A stretch of 64,000 bases of DNA. It comes from Alloyangia pacifica (GTDB lineage Bacteria > Pseudomonadota > Alphaproteobacteria > Rhodobacterales > Rhodobacteraceae). The DNA is taken from NCBI RefSeq assembly GCF_900116195.1, contig NZ_FOZW01000012.1, positions 1 through 64,000 on the forward strand, read 5' to 3'. The notes beneath the pieces are model-generated. The model did not search any database and had not been told where the DNA came from. It saw nothing but the letters and a program-made list of their open reading frames with translations. A program made the translations under genes and the position numbers. This document shows positions 47,454 through 56,833 of the stretch, piece after piece. How positions within the stretch are numbered: the stretch's first letter is position 1; each line of letters opens with the position of its first letter.

Positions 47454-50240
47454 TCACTCCTCGGCGGAGCCTTCGCCGGCACCATCCTCGGCAATGTCGC
47501 CAGCGTCCTCATCGTCCTGATCGGCGATCCAGGCCACCGAGACCACGGTCTCGTCCTTGCGGGTGTTGAAGACCTTCACCCCCCCGGCGCTGCGCGAGCG
47601 GAAGGAGATGCCCTCGACCGGCACGCGGATCGACTGGCCGGTGGAGGTGGCGAGCATGATCTGGTCGCCCATCTCGACCGGGAAGGAGGCCACGATCTCG
47701 CCGCCGCGCATGGATTTCTCCCAGGCGGTGACCCCCATGCCACCACGTCCGCGGATCGGGTAGTCATGGCTCGACGAGAGCTTGCCGAGGCCGCGCGCCG
47801 TCACCGTCAGGATCAGGTTCTCGACCGCCGACATCTCGGCGTAGCGCTCGGCCGGCAGCAGGCTGTCGGCGTTGCCCTCTTCCTCGTCCGAGGCGGTGGC
47901 TTCGGCGTCATCTGCGATGCCCGCCATGGCGCGGCGCATCTTGAGGTAGGAGGCGCGCTCGTCCGAATCTGCCTCGAAGTGGCGGATCACCGACATCGAC
48001 ACGACCTCGTCGCCGTTCAGCAGCTTGACGCCGCGCACGCCGGTGGAATTGCGCGAGTTGAACACCCGCACGTCGGTCACCGGGAAGCGGATGGCCCGAC
48101 CGGAGTCGGTGACCAGCATGACGTCGTCGTCTTCGGAGCAGATGCGGGCGTTGATCAGGCGGGTGTTCTCGTCCTCGCCCTCGAACTTCATCGCGATCTT
48201 GCCGTTGCGCATGACGTTGGTGAAGTCCGACAGGCGGTTGCGGCGCACCGAGCCCTTGGAAGTGGCGAAGACGATCTGCAAGTCGTCCCAGTCGCTCTCG
48301 TCCCGGTCCACCGGCATGATCGCCGCCACCGACACGCCCGCCGGGATCGGCAGGATGTTGACGATGGCCTTGCCCTTGGAGGTGCGGCCGCCCTGCGGCA
48401 GGCGCCAGCACTTGAGCTTGTAGGCCATACCCTCAGTGGTGAAGAACAGCAGCTGGGTGTGGGTGTTGGCCACGAAAAGCTGGGTGACCACGTCGTCCTC
48501 TTTGAGGCCGCCGCCCGACAGCCCCTTGCCGCCGCGCTTCTGGGCGCGGAAATCGGCGAGCGGCGTGCGCTTGATCCAGCCGGACTGGGTGACCGTGACC
48601 ACCATGTCCTCGCGCTCGATCAGGTCCTCGTCGTCCATATCGCCGGCCCAGTCGACGATCTCGGTGCGGCGCGGCACGGCGAATTGCTCCTTCACCGCGA
48701 TCATCTCGTTCGAGATGATCTCGAGGATGCGCTCGCGCGAGCCCAGAATTTCGAGGTATTCCTTGATCTTGCCGGCCAGCTCCTCAAGCTCGTCGGTGAC
48801 CTCTTTGACGCCGAGCTGGGTCAGGCGCTGCAGGCGCAGCTCGAGGATCGCGCGGGCCTGCGTTTCCGACAGGTTGTAGGTCCCGTCGTCGTTCATCTTG
48901 TGGGTCGGATCGTCGATCAGCCGGATGAAGGGCGCGATCTCCTCGGCCGGCCAGCGCCGGGTCATCAGCTTCTCGCGCGCCTCGGAGGCATCGGCCGAGC
49001 TGCGGATCGTCGCCACGACTTCGTCGACGTTGGCCACCGCCACCGCAAGGCCGCAGAGCACATGGCTGCGCTCGCGCGCCTTGTTCAGCAGGTAGGCGGT
49101 ACGCCGCGCGATCACGTCCTCACGGAAGTCGAGGAAGGCGGTCAGGAAGGTGCGCAGGGTCAGCTGCTCGGGCTTGCCGCCGTTCAGCGCCAGCATGTTG
49201 CAGCCGAAGCTGACCTGCATGGGCGTGAAGCGATAGAGCTGGTTGAGCACCACCTCGGCGGTGGCGTCGCGCTTCAGCTCGATCACCACGCGCACGCCCG
49301 AACGGTCGGATTCGTCCTGCACGTGGGCGATGCCCTCGATCTTCTTCTCCCGCACGCATTCGGCGATGCGCTCGATCATCGTCGCCTTGTTCACCTGATA
49401 GGGGATCTCGTCGATGACGATGGCATAGCGATCGCGCCGCAGCTCCTCGATGCGGGTCTTGGCGCGGATGATCACCGAGCCGCGGCCTTCGAGGTAGGCC
49501 TTGCGCGCGCCGGAGCGGCCGAGGATGACGCCGCCCGTCGGGAAGTCGGGGGCCGGGATATATTCGATCAGCTGCTCAGAGCTGAGGTCCGGGTTCTCGA
49601 TCAGCGCCAGCGTCGCGTCGATCACCTCGCCGAGGTTGTGCGGCGGAATGCGTGTCGCCATGCCGACCGCGATGCCCTCGGCGCCGTTGACCAGCACGTT
49701 GGGATAGCGCGCCGGCAGCACCACCGGCTCGTTGCGCTCGTTGGCGTAGTTCGGCACGAAATCCACCGTGCCCTTCTCGATGTCCTCGAGCAGCGCTTCG
49801 GCGGTGCGGTCGAGCCGCGCCTCGGTGTAACGGTAGGCGGCGGGCGGATCGCCGTCCATCGAGCCGAAGTTGCCCTGACCGTCGATCAGCGGCAGCGACA
49901 TCGAGAAGTCCTGCGCCATGCGGACCAGCGCGTCATAGACCGCCGAGTCGCCGTGCGGGTGGTAGCGGCCCATCACGTCGCCGACGGCGGTGGCGCACTT
50001 GCGGTAGTTCTTGGACTTGGTCTGCCCGTTCTCCCACAGCGTGTAGAGAATGCGCCGATGCACAGGTTTTAGGCCGTCGCGCAGATCGGGAATCGCGCGG
50101 CTGACGATGACGCTCATGGCGTAGTCGAGGTAGCTCGACTTCATCTCGTCGATGATCGAGATCACCGGGCCACCATGACCGCTCCGCTCGGGACGCGGAG
50201 TTTCTTCTTCGTTTTCGGGGGTTTCCGGCGTGTCGGTCAC
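47454..50240 (-). CDS. gyrA: DNA gyrase subunit A
   Basis: 928 residues. The N-terminal breakage-reunion domain has [20 protein letters not shown], the quinolone-determining helix [20 protein letters not shown] (wild-type Ser and Asp at the usual resistance sites) and the catalytic Tyr in [11 protein letters not shown] coiled-coil tower is followed by six beta-pinwheel blades from about residue 540, with the GyrA box [10 protein letters not shown]. The C-terminal tail is acidic ([20 protein letters not shown]). It supercoils DNA with GyrB. A monocistronic gene with its own terminator. Confidence 0.98.
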   Translation of the reverse strand: MTDTPETPENEEETPRPERSGHGGPVISIIDEMKSSYLDYAMSVIVSRAIPDLRDGLKPVHRRILYTLWENGQTKSKNYRKCATAVGDVMGRYHPHGDSAVYDALVRMAQDFSMSLPLIDGQGNFGSMDGDPPAAYRYTEARLDRTAEALLEDIEKGTVDFVPNYANERNEPVVLPARYPNVLVNGAEGIAVGMATRIPPHNLGEVIDATLALIENPDLSSEQLIEYIPAPDFPTGGVILGRSGARKAYLEGRGSVIIRAKTRIEELRRDRYAIVIDEIPYQVNKATMIERIAECVREKKIEGIAHVQDESDRSGVRVVIELKRDATAEVVLNQLYRFTPMQVSFGCNMLALNGGKPEQLTLRTFLTAFLDFREDVIARRTAYLLNKARERSHVLCGLAVAVANVDEVVATIRSSADASEAREKLMTRRWPAEEIAPFIRLIDDPTHKMNDDGTYNLSETQARAILELRLQRLTQLGVKEVTDELEELAGKIKEYLEILGSRERILEIISNEMIAVKEQFAVPRRTEIVDWAGDMDDEDLIEREDMVVTVTQSGWIKRTPLADFRAQKRGGKGLSGGGLKEDDVVTQLFVANTHTQLLFFTTEGMAYKLKCWRLPQGGRTSKGKAIVNILPIPAGVSVAAIMPVDRDESDWDDLQIVFATSKGSVRRNRLSDFTNVMRNGKIAMKFEGEDENTRLINARICSEDDDVMLVTDSGRAIRFPVTDVRVFNSRNSTGVRGVKLLNGDEVVSMSVIRHFEADSDERASYLKMRRAMAGIADDAEATASDEEEGNADSLLPAERYAEMSAVENLILTVTARGLGKLSSSHDYPIRGRGGMGVTAWEKSMRGGEIVASFPVEMGDQIMLATSTGQSIRVPVEGISFRSRSAGGVKVFNTRKDETVVSVAWIADQDDEDAGDIAEDGAGEGSAEE

Positions 50241-50432
50241 GTTGCTCGCCTGTCCGTGCTGTCTCTATATGTAGTTGGGTAAACGTATATCAGAGGCTAG
50301 GTGTTGGGCGCAATGCCAGCGCGCAGCTCATTGCTGGCAGCCGCCGTGGGTGGTGGCTAACATGCTGTTTTATTTGAAAACTAACCGCGCTTTCGGCACG
50401 CTTGCTACATGGTTGTCATGCGAGGTAAAGCG

Positions 50433-50702
50433 ATGGACGAAACCCCCACCGAACTCATGCTCAAGGGCTACGGGCTGACCACGGCGGAATTCTTCTACCG
50501 CATGCCCGACTACCGCAACGTGTTGAACACCTTCGTCTGGCAGGAGTACGACCTCGCGCCCGACCACCCGCGGCTCTTCAAGTTCATCGAGTTCTGGCAG
50601 GACGAGATCGAGGGGCCGCTGCACTCGGTGCGCTTCACCCATCGAAAGATGATCTCGGCGGGGGAGTGGCGGCAGGTGGTGGGCGAGTTCCGCTACCATT
50701 GA
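50433..50702 (+). CDS. usg: Usg-family protein
   Basis: 89 residues from the ATG at 50433, chosen because GAGG lies eight bases upstream; an ATG eight codons earlier is less well placed. The sequence has the whole family pattern: LKGYGLTTAEFFYRMPDYRN, VLNTFVWQEYDLAPDHPRLF, KFIEFWQDEIEGPLHSVRFT, HRKMISAGEWRQVVGEFRYH. Usg-like proteins are small, conserved in alphaproteobacteria and of unknown function. It is divergent from gyrA and followed by a strong hairpin. Confidence 0.9.
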   Translation: MDETPTELMLKGYGLTTAEFFYRMPDYRNVLNTFVWQEYDLAPDHPRLFKFIEFWQDEIEGPLHSVRFTHRKMISAGEWRQVVGEFRYH

Positions 50703-50730
50703 GGTCGCGCGCAGGGCGTCAACTCGGCAT

Positions 50731-50752
50731 GCGTATTTGGAAAGAGAAGAAG
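50731..50752 (+). repeat. Dispersed 22-bp repeat, copy 2
   Basis: Same unit as copy 1 (GCGTATTTGG + AAAGAGAAGAAG), plus strand, 29 bases after the usg stop. It forms the outer arm of a large hairpin with copy 3. Confidence 0.8.
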
Positions 50753-50758
50753 CGAAAA

Positions 50759-50796
50759 AGAAGAAGGGCCGCGCCGGGTTGCGGGGCCCTTCTTCT
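50759..50796. terminator. Bidirectional terminator between usg and the SYLF lipoprotein gene
   Basis: AGAAGAAGGGCC (50759-50770) and GGCCCTTCTTCT (50785-50796) form a perfect 12-bp stem with A-rich sequence before and CTTTGAAAAT after. It is nested in the outer inverted repeat 50731-50752/50789-50810. It serves two converging genes. Confidence 0.85.
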
Positions 50797-50810
50797 CTTT
50801 GAAAATACGC
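50789..50810 (-). repeat. Dispersed 22-bp repeat, copy 3 (two mismatches)
   Basis: Reads on the minus strand as GCGTATTTTC + AAAGAGAAGAAG; the two changed bases break the match in the middle. It is inverted relative to copy 2 and encloses the terminator. Confidence 0.75.
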
Positions 50811-50867
50811 CGGGGGTGAGCCGCGCAGCGGCGAGGGGGCCGCGCCCCCTCATGCGCGGGTCTCGGA

Positions 50868-51431
50868 TCAGGGAATGATCCGGGTGTATTTCACGCCCTC
50901 CAGCGTCGCGCCCATGTGCAGGCCCGACTTTCCGAAGATCACCGCGATGATCGGGGCCAGCGAGGTGGTGGTCTCCGCTGCCAGCGTCTCGCCGCCTTCC
51001 GGGATCGCGTATTCGATGTTGGCGCCGGCGGCCCAGCCCGGCGAGCGGCGGAAGTTGCCGAGCGCGTCCTGGGTCATGAAGAACAGCACGTGGGCGTATT
51101 GCTGCGCGCCGATCTGCAGCCCGCCCGAGCCCTTGAACACCGAGTAGTAGTCGACCGTGGCATTGTTCACCCGCAGCGCGCCGCGGCCGTAGCCGCCGCC
51201 GAAGCCGAGGCCGGCCTCGGTGATCAGCGGCATGACCAGCATGCCGGCGGACTTCGCGGCGAGATCCCGGGTGCCCGGGTACTGCGCGTACATCTGGTTC
51301 ACGGTGGCGTTCACCCGCGCGTCGATGGTCTGCGCGCCGCTGCTGCCGACGCCGTTGCCGCAGGCGGCCAGGGCGCCCGTCGCGCCAACCGCGCCAAGGG
51401 TCAGGAGGAGTCCCCGTCGATTGTAGGTCAT
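50868..51431 (-). CDS. SYLF-domain (YSC84-like) lipoprotein
   Basis: 187 residues from the ATG at 51431. A lipoprotein signal (RRGLLLTLGAVGATGALAAC, lipobox LAAC) is followed by a SYLF domain: YPGTRDLAAKSAGMLVMPLI, TEAGLGFGGGYGRGALRVNN, VDYYSVFKGSGGLQIGAQQY, GANIEYAIPEGGETLAAETT. SYLF proteins bind lipids, and bacterial members are found at the envelope with unclear roles. It is placed on the periplasmic face of a membrane. Single gene, converging with usg. Confidence 0.9.
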   Translation of the reverse strand: MTYNRRGLLLTLGAVGATGALAACGNGVGSSGAQTIDARVNATVNQMYAQYPGTRDLAAKSAGMLVMPLITEAGLGFGGGYGRGALRVNNATVDYYSVFKGSGGLQIGAQQYAHVLFFMTQDALGNFRRSPGWAAGANIEYAIPEGGETLAAETTTSLAPIIAVIFGKSGLHMGATLEGVKYTRIIP

Positions 51432-51572
51432 TCTGCTCAATCCTCGTCGATGGCCGGCCGTTTCGGGCCGGTGCAAGCCTCTTTCCCGGCTGTTCCGCCG
51501 GTTGTCCGCAGGCACTATAGGCAGGCCGACCCGCGCTGTCACTAGATCATGCGCGGGCCGCAGCGGCAGCTG

Positions 51573-52571
51573 CTAGCCATTGAGAAGACGCGCGGCCGCG
51601 GGCGCGAAATAGGTCAGCACCCCGTCGCAGCCCGCGCGCTTGAAGGCGGTGAGGCTTTCCAGCATGACCTTGTCGCGGTCGAGCCAGCCGTTGTCGAAGG
51701 CGCCGGCCAGCATCGCGTATTCGCCGGATACCTGATAGGCGAAGGTCGGCGCGCCGAACATCTCCTTGGCGCGGCGGCAGATGTCGAGATAGGGCATGCC
51801 GGGTTTGACCATGATCATATCGGCGCCCTCCTGCAGGTCGCGCTCGATCAGCCGCATGGCCTCGTCGGAATTGCCCGGCTGCATCTGGTAGGTCTGCTTG
51901 TCGCCCTTCAGCGCGCCGCTGGCGCCGACCGCGTCGCGGAAGGGGCCGTAGAAGCCGCTGGCGTATTTCGCCGCGTAGCTGAGCAGCAGCACGTTGTGAA
52001 AGCCCTCTGCCTCCAGCGCCGCGCGCATGGCGCCGATGCGCCCGTCCATCATGTCCGACGGGCCGATGATGTCCGCACCCGCGCGGGCCTGGCTCAGCGC
52101 CTGCTTGACCAGCGCCTCGACGGTGCGGTCGTTGACGATCTCGCCATTCTCGATGAACCCGTCATGGCCGGTGATGTTGTAGGGATCGAGCGCAACGTCG
52201 GTCATCACCGCGATGTCGGGCACCGCCTCCTTGATGGCGCGGGTGGCGCGGTTGCTGAGGTTCTCGGGATTCCAGGCCTCGGCACAATCCTCGGTCTTCA
52301 GTGACGGGTCGGTATAAGGAAACAGGCAGATCGCCGGGATGCCGAGCGCATGCGCCTCGCGCGCGGCCTCGACCACCTTGTCCACCGACAGCCGGTTCAC
52401 CCCGGGCATCGAGGCGATGGGCTCGACCACTCCCTCTCCGTCGCGCACGAAGACCGGCCAGATGAAATCGCCCGGCGTCAGCAGCGTCTGCTGGGTCAGC
52501 GCGCGGATCGCGGGGGATTTGCGCAGCCGGCGCAGACGTGTGGCAGGAAAGGCGGCAATCACGGGTTTCAT
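51573..52571 (-). CDS. hemB: Delta-aminolevulinic acid dehydratase (porphobilinogen synthase)
   Basis: 332 residues. The metal segment reads TDVALDPYNITGHDG, with Asp in place of the Cys cluster of zinc enzymes, so this is the magnesium- or potassium-type HemB found in Rhodobacter relatives. The two Schiff-base lysines are in LLLSYAAKYASGFYGPFRDA and MIMVKPGMPYLDI. It joins two 5-aminolevulinate molecules to porphobilinogen, the second common step of heme and chlorophyll synthesis. No other heme gene is adjacent. Confidence 0.97.
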   Translation of the reverse strand: MKPVIAAFPATRLRRLRKSPAIRALTQQTLLTPGDFIWPVFVRDGEGVVEPIASMPGVNRLSVDKVVEAAREAHALGIPAICLFPYTDPSLKTEDCAEAWNPENLSNRATRAIKEAVPDIAVMTDVALDPYNITGHDGFIENGEIVNDRTVEALVKQALSQARAGADIIGPSDMMDGRIGAMRAALEAEGFHNVLLLSYAAKYASGFYGPFRDAVGASGALKGDKQTYQMQPGNSDEAMRLIERDLQEGADMIMVKPGMPYLDICRRAKEMFGAPTFAYQVSGEYAMLAGAFDNGWLDRDKVMLESLTAFKRAGCDGVLTYFAPAAARLLNG

Positions 52572-52763
52572 CGGGCGTGTCCTTCGTATCCCTTGTAAAG
52601 GTACCCCTTGGGTGGCATGGAAAGACGCCTGTCACAAGGCCCGCCGGAGGCGCTGCCGCCGGGGTGCCGGAGATGTGTCCGGCGCATCGCCGCAGGGACG
52701 AGGGGTCGGGCAGGGCCGGGAGTGAGGGGTCGCCGAGGCCCCGCAGGAAAGAGTTGGAACGCC

Positions 52764-53288
52764 GTGGACTGGACCGGGCTCGTCTTCGAAACAATCGACA
52801 TGCGGTCGTTCTCGAACCTGTGGTTCTGGATCGTCCTCGCCGTGTTCTGGTCGACCACCAGCCACTGGGTCCTGGGCGTGCCTTTCGACATGGTGGGCCG
52901 CGCGCGCAAGCAGGGCGGTCAGGCGGCGCAGGACCTCGAGGACATGGTGCGCATCCAGGTGAACCGGCGGCTCTTCATCGTCGAGCAGGCCGGGCTCTGG
53001 CTCGTGGCACTTGTGGCGGCCGTGCTGGCGATGCTCGCCAGCCTCGGGTTCTGGTACGACATCGAGCTGGCGCAGGCGCTCTTCCTGCTGGGCTTTCCCA
53101 TGTCGCTCGTGGGGCTGTTGAGCATTGCCACCGCCGAGCGCATCCGCGAGCGCGGGCTGTCCGGCGAGACGCTCTGGCGCAAGCTCACGGTGCATCGTTT
53201 CTGGGTGCAGGTGATCGGCATGGTCTCGATCTTCGTCACCGCGCTCTGGGGCATGTACCAGAACCTCGCGCACGGCGTTCTCGGTTGA
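52764..53288 (+). CDS. Membrane protein of the 'component of SufBCD complex' family
   Basis: 174 residues if it begins at GTG 52764 (VDWTGLVFETIDMRSFSNLW), which matches the usual length and N terminus of the family; ATG 52800 is the alternative. Four membrane helices: LWFWIVLAVFWSTTSHWVLG, LWLVALVAAVLAMLASLGFW, LAQALFLLGFPMSLVGLLSI and VQVIGMVSIFVTALWGMYQN, with a polar loop (QGGQAAQDLEDMVRIQVNRR) between the first two. The name is carried by homologues in Rhodobacteraceae and has little experimental support known to me. It is followed 31 bases later by mfd and may share its transcript. Confidence 0.8.
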   Translation: MDWTGLVFETIDMRSFSNLWFWIVLAVFWSTTSHWVLGVPFDMVGRARKQGGQAAQDLEDMVRIQVNRRLFIVEQAGLWLVALVAAVLAMLASLGFWYDIELAQALFLLGFPMSLVGLLSIATAERIRERGLSGETLWRKLTVHRFWVQVIGMVSIFVTALWGMYQNLAHGVLG

Positions 53289-53319
53289 CGAAGTCCCGGC
53301 GGCAAGCCATTTGATCGGC

Positions 53320-56300
53320 ATGTCCCAGTCGCTTACCAGAACAGCCCGTATTTCCATGGGCGGCGCGCCCGAGGGGTTCGACGCCAGGCTCCTGCTCGCC
53401 GAGGTCGAAAAGACCAGCGGGCCGGTGATTCATATCGCCCGTGACGACAAGCGGCTTGCCGCGCTGCGCGAGGCTCTGGCCTTTTTCGATCCCGGCATGC
53501 CGGTGGTCACCTTCCCGGGCTGGGACTGCCTGCCTTACGACCGGGTCTCGCCCAACCCCGACATCTCGGCCACGCGTATGTCGACGCTTGCGGGGCTCGT
53601 GCATGGCATGCCGCAGCGCTTCGTGCTGCTCACCACGCTTTCGGCCGCCATGCAGCGCATCCCCGCGCGCGAGGTGCTGCGCGAGGCGGCCTTTGCCGCG
53701 CGTGTCGGCGATCGGGTTGACGAGGCGGCGTTGCGCAATTTCCTCGTGCGCATGGGCTTTTCCAACGCCCCCACCGTACACGAGCCCGGCGACTACGCGA
53801 TCCGCGGCGGCATCATCGACATCTTCCCGCCGGGCGAGGGCGGGCCGGTGCGGCTCGACCTCTTCGGCGACGTGCTCGACGGGGCGCGGCGCTTCGATGC
53901 GGTGTCGCAGCGCACCACGGAAAAGCTCGAGGTGGTCGAACTGGCCCCGGTCTCGGAGGTGATCCTAGACGAGGCGGCGATCACCCGCTTCCGGCAGAAT
54001 TACCGCATCGAGTTCGGCACGGCGGGCTCGGACGATCCGCTCTACGAGGCGGTCAGCGCGGGCCGCAAGACGCAGGGCATGGAGCACTGGCTGCCGTTCT
54101 TCCACGAGAAGCTCGAGACGCTCTTCGACTACATGCCCGGCGCGCCGGTGCTGCTGGACGACCAGATCACCCCGGCGCGGATCGCCCGCTGGGAGAGCAT
54201 CGAGGACCAGTACCAGACCCGCCGCCACGCGATGACCCAGAAGGGACGGCTCGACTCGGTCTACAAACCGGTGCCGCCGAAGCTGCTGTATCTCGACGAG
54301 ACGCATTGGGACGAGGCCGTGGGCACCCGCCGCGTCGTGCAGTTCTCGCCGTTGCCGCAGGCCAGCGGGCCGGGCGTGGTGGACGCGGGCGGACGCATCG
54401 GGCGCAGCTTCGCGCCGGAGCGCCAGCAGGAGAACATCAGCCTCTTCGCCGCGCTTGCCGACCACGTGAAGAAGCAGATGGCCGAGGGGCCGGTGCTGAT
54501 CGCCTCCTGGTCGGAGGGTGCGCGCGAGCGCCTCACCGGCCTCATTGAGGACGAGGGGCTGGCCGAGGCGATCCCGGTCATGGACGGCACGCGCATCGGC
54601 AAGCGTGGGCTGCATCTGGCGGTCTGGGGGCTGGAGCAGGGTTTTGTCGCGCCATGGGGCGATCCGAAGTCCGGGCAGAAGATCACCGTGATCTCCGAGC
54701 AGGACGTGCTGGGCGACCGGCTGATCCGCGCCCCGAAGAAGCGCCGCAAGGCTGAGAATTTCCTCACCGAGGCGCAGTCGCTCTCGCCGGGTGATCTGGT
54801 GGTGCACGTGGATTTCGGCATCGGCCGCTACCAGGGGCTTGAGGTGATCACCGCCGCTGGCGCGGCGCATGAATGCCTGCTGTTGGAATATGCCGAGAGC
54901 GCGCGGCTCTACCTGCCGGTGGAGAACATCGAGCTGCTGTCGCGCTACGGCCATGACGAGGGGCTGCTCGACAAGCTCGGCGGCGGTGCTTGGCAGGCCA
55001 AGAAGGCACGGCTCAAGGAGCGCATCCGCGAGATGGCGGACAAGCTCATCCGCGTCGCGGCCGAGCGCGCGCTGCGCAAGGCGCCGATCATCGACCCGCC
55101 GCCGGGGGCCTGGGAGAGTTTCTGCGCACGCTTCCCCTACACCGAGACCGACGACCAGCTCAGCGCCATCGAGGACGTGCTCGGCGACATGACCAGCGGC
55201 CAGCCGATGGACCGGCTGATCTGCGGCGACGTCGGCTTCGGCAAGACCGAGGTGGCGATGCGTGCCGCCTTCGTCGCCGCCATGTCCGGGGTGCAGGTGG
55301 CAGTGATCGCCCCGACCACGCTGCTCGCCCGCCAGCACTACAAGAGCTTCGCCGAGCGGTTCCGCGGCTTCCCGCTGAACGTCGCGCCGCTGTCGCGCTT
55401 CGTCTCCTCGGGCGATGCCGCCAAGACCCGCGACGGCATCTCCAAGGGCACGGTGGACATCGCCGTCGGCACCCATGCGCTGCTCGCCAAGGGCATACGC
55501 TTCAACAACCTTGGCCTATTGATCATCGACGAGGAGCAGCACTTCGGGGTGGGGCACAAGGAACGGCTGAAGCAGCTGCGCTCGGACATCCACGTGCTGA
55601 CGCTGACCGCGACGCCGATCCCGCGGACCCTGCAATTGTCGCTGTCCGGCGTGCGGGACCTGTCGATCATCGGCACGCCCCCCGTGGACCGCCTGTCGAT
55701 CCGTACTTACGTTTCGGAGTTCGACGCGATCACCGTCCGCGAGGCGCTCTTGCGCGAGCACTACCGCGGCGGCCAGAGCTTCTATGTGGTGCCGCGCCTG
55801 TCGGACCTGCCCGAGATCGAGCAGTTCCTGCGCGAGCAGGTGCCCGAGGTCTCCTTCGTGGTGGCGCATGGCCAGATGGCGGCGGGCGAGCTCGACGACC
55901 GGATGAACGCCTTCTACGACGGCAAGTACGACGTGCTGCTGGCGACCACCATCGTCGAGTCCGGCCTCGACATCCCCACCGCCAACACGATGATCGTGCA
56001 TCGTGCCGACATGTTCGGCCTTGCCCAGCTCTACCAGATCCGCGGCAGGGTCGGGCGTTCGAAAACCCGCGCCTACGCCTATCTCACCACCAAGCCGCGC
56101 ACCAAGCTGACCGACACCGCCGAGAAGCGGTTGCGGGTGCTGGGTTCGCTCGACACGCTGGGGGCGGGCTTCACGCTGGCCTCGCAGGACCTCGACATTC
56201 GCGGCGCCGGCAACCTGCTGGGCGAGGAACAGTCCGGCCAGATGCGCGACGTGGGCTACGAACTTTATCAGTCGATGCTCGAGGAGGCGATCGCCAAGAT

Positions 56301-56814
56301 CAAGTCGGGCGAGCTGGAAGGGCTGACCGACGACGACGGCCAATGGGCGCCGCAAATCAACCTTGGTGTGCCGGTGCTGATCCCCGAGGACTACGTGCCC
56401 GACCTCGACGTGCGTCTCGGCCTCTATCGCAGGCTCTCGGATCTGACCACCAAGGTCGAGCTCGAGGGCTTCGCCGCCGAGCTGATTGACCGCTTCGGCA
56501 AGTTGCCGAAGGAGGTCAACACGTTGATGCTGGTGGTGCGGATCAAGGCCATGTGCAAGCGCGCCGGGATCGCCAAGCTCGACGGCGGGCCGAAGGGCGC
56601 GACGGTGCAGTTCCACAACGATAAATTCGCCAAGCCCGAGGGGCTGGTGCAATTCATCCAGGACCAGAACGGGTTGGCGAAGATCAAGGACAACAAGATC
56701 GTCATTCGCCGTGACTGGAGCAGCGACGCCGACAAGATCAAGGGGGCCTTCGCGATCGCTCGCGACCTCGCCGAGAAGGCGGGCACGGTCAAGCCGCGCA
56801 AACCGAAGGGCTGA
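53320..56814 (+). CDS. mfd: Transcription-repair coupling factor
   Basis: 1164 residues from ATG 53320; a TTG three codons earlier is less likely. The order is UvrB-like N-terminal part (1-290), a linker, the RNA polymerase-interacting CarD-like domain (about 470-545, LSPGDLVVHVDFGIGRYQGL), the helicase with Walker A CGDVGFGKTEVAMRAAF and DEEQHFGVGHKERLK, helicase C with TTIVESGLDIPTANTMIVHR and QIRGRVGRSKTRAYAYL, and the TRCF domain (from about 1000). It removes RNA polymerase stalled at lesions and recruits UvrA. Full length and intact. Confidence 0.97.
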   Translation: MSQSLTRTARISMGGAPEGFDARLLLAEVEKTSGPVIHIARDDKRLAALREALAFFDPGMPVVTFPGWDCLPYDRVSPNPDISATRMSTLAGLVHGMPQRFVLLTTLSAAMQRIPAREVLREAAFAARVGDRVDEAALRNFLVRMGFSNAPTVHEPGDYAIRGGIIDIFPPGEGGPVRLDLFGDVLDGARRFDAVSQRTTEKLEVVELAPVSEVILDEAAITRFRQNYRIEFGTAGSDDPLYEAVSAGRKTQGMEHWLPFFHEKLETLFDYMPGAPVLLDDQITPARIARWESIEDQYQTRRHAMTQKGRLDSVYKPVPPKLLYLDETHWDEAVGTRRVVQFSPLPQASGPGVVDAGGRIGRSFAPERQQENISLFAALADHVKKQMAEGPVLIASWSEGARERLTGLIEDEGLAEAIPVMDGTRIGKRGLHLAVWGLEQGFVAPWGDPKSGQKITVISEQDVLGDRLIRAPKKRRKAENFLTEAQSLSPGDLVVHVDFGIGRYQGLEVITAAGAAHECLLLEYAESARLYLPVENIELLSRYGHDEGLLDKLGGGAWQAKKARLKERIREMADKLIRVAAERALRKAPIIDPPPGAWESFCARFPYTETDDQLSAIEDVLGDMTSGQPMDRLICGDVGFGKTEVAMRAAFVAAMSGVQVAVIAPTTLLARQHYKSFAERFRGFPLNVAPLSRFVSSGDAAKTRDGISKGTVDIAVGTHALLAKGIRFNNLGLLIIDEEQHFGVGHKERLKQLRSDIHVLTLTATPIPRTLQLSLSGVRDLSIIGTPPVDRLSIRTYVSEFDAITVREALLREHYRGGQSFYVVPRLSDLPEIEQFLREQVPEVSFVVAHGQMAAGELDDRMNAFYDGKYDVLLATTIVESGLDIPTANTMIVHRADMFGLAQLYQIRGRVGRSKTRAYAYLTTKPRTKLTDTAEKRLRVLGSLDTLGAGFTLASQDLDIRGAGNLLGEEQSGQMRDVGYELYQSMLEEAIAKIKSGELEGLTDDDGQWAPQINLGVPVLIPEDYVPDLDVRLGLYRRLSDLTTKVELEGFAAELIDRFGKLPKEVNTLMLVVRIKAMCKRAGIAKLDGGPKGATVQFHNDKFAKPEGLVQFIQDQNGLAKIKDNKIVIRRDWSSDADKIKGAFAIARDLAEKAGTVKPRKPKG

Positions 56815-56833
56815 CGCGGCTGCCGGGCGGCCC

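Noticed and set aside
46653-50072. Plus-strand open frame of 1139 codons opposite gyrA and the M48 gene
   Set aside because: It spans two genes and the space between them, has shadow composition and no ribosome site.
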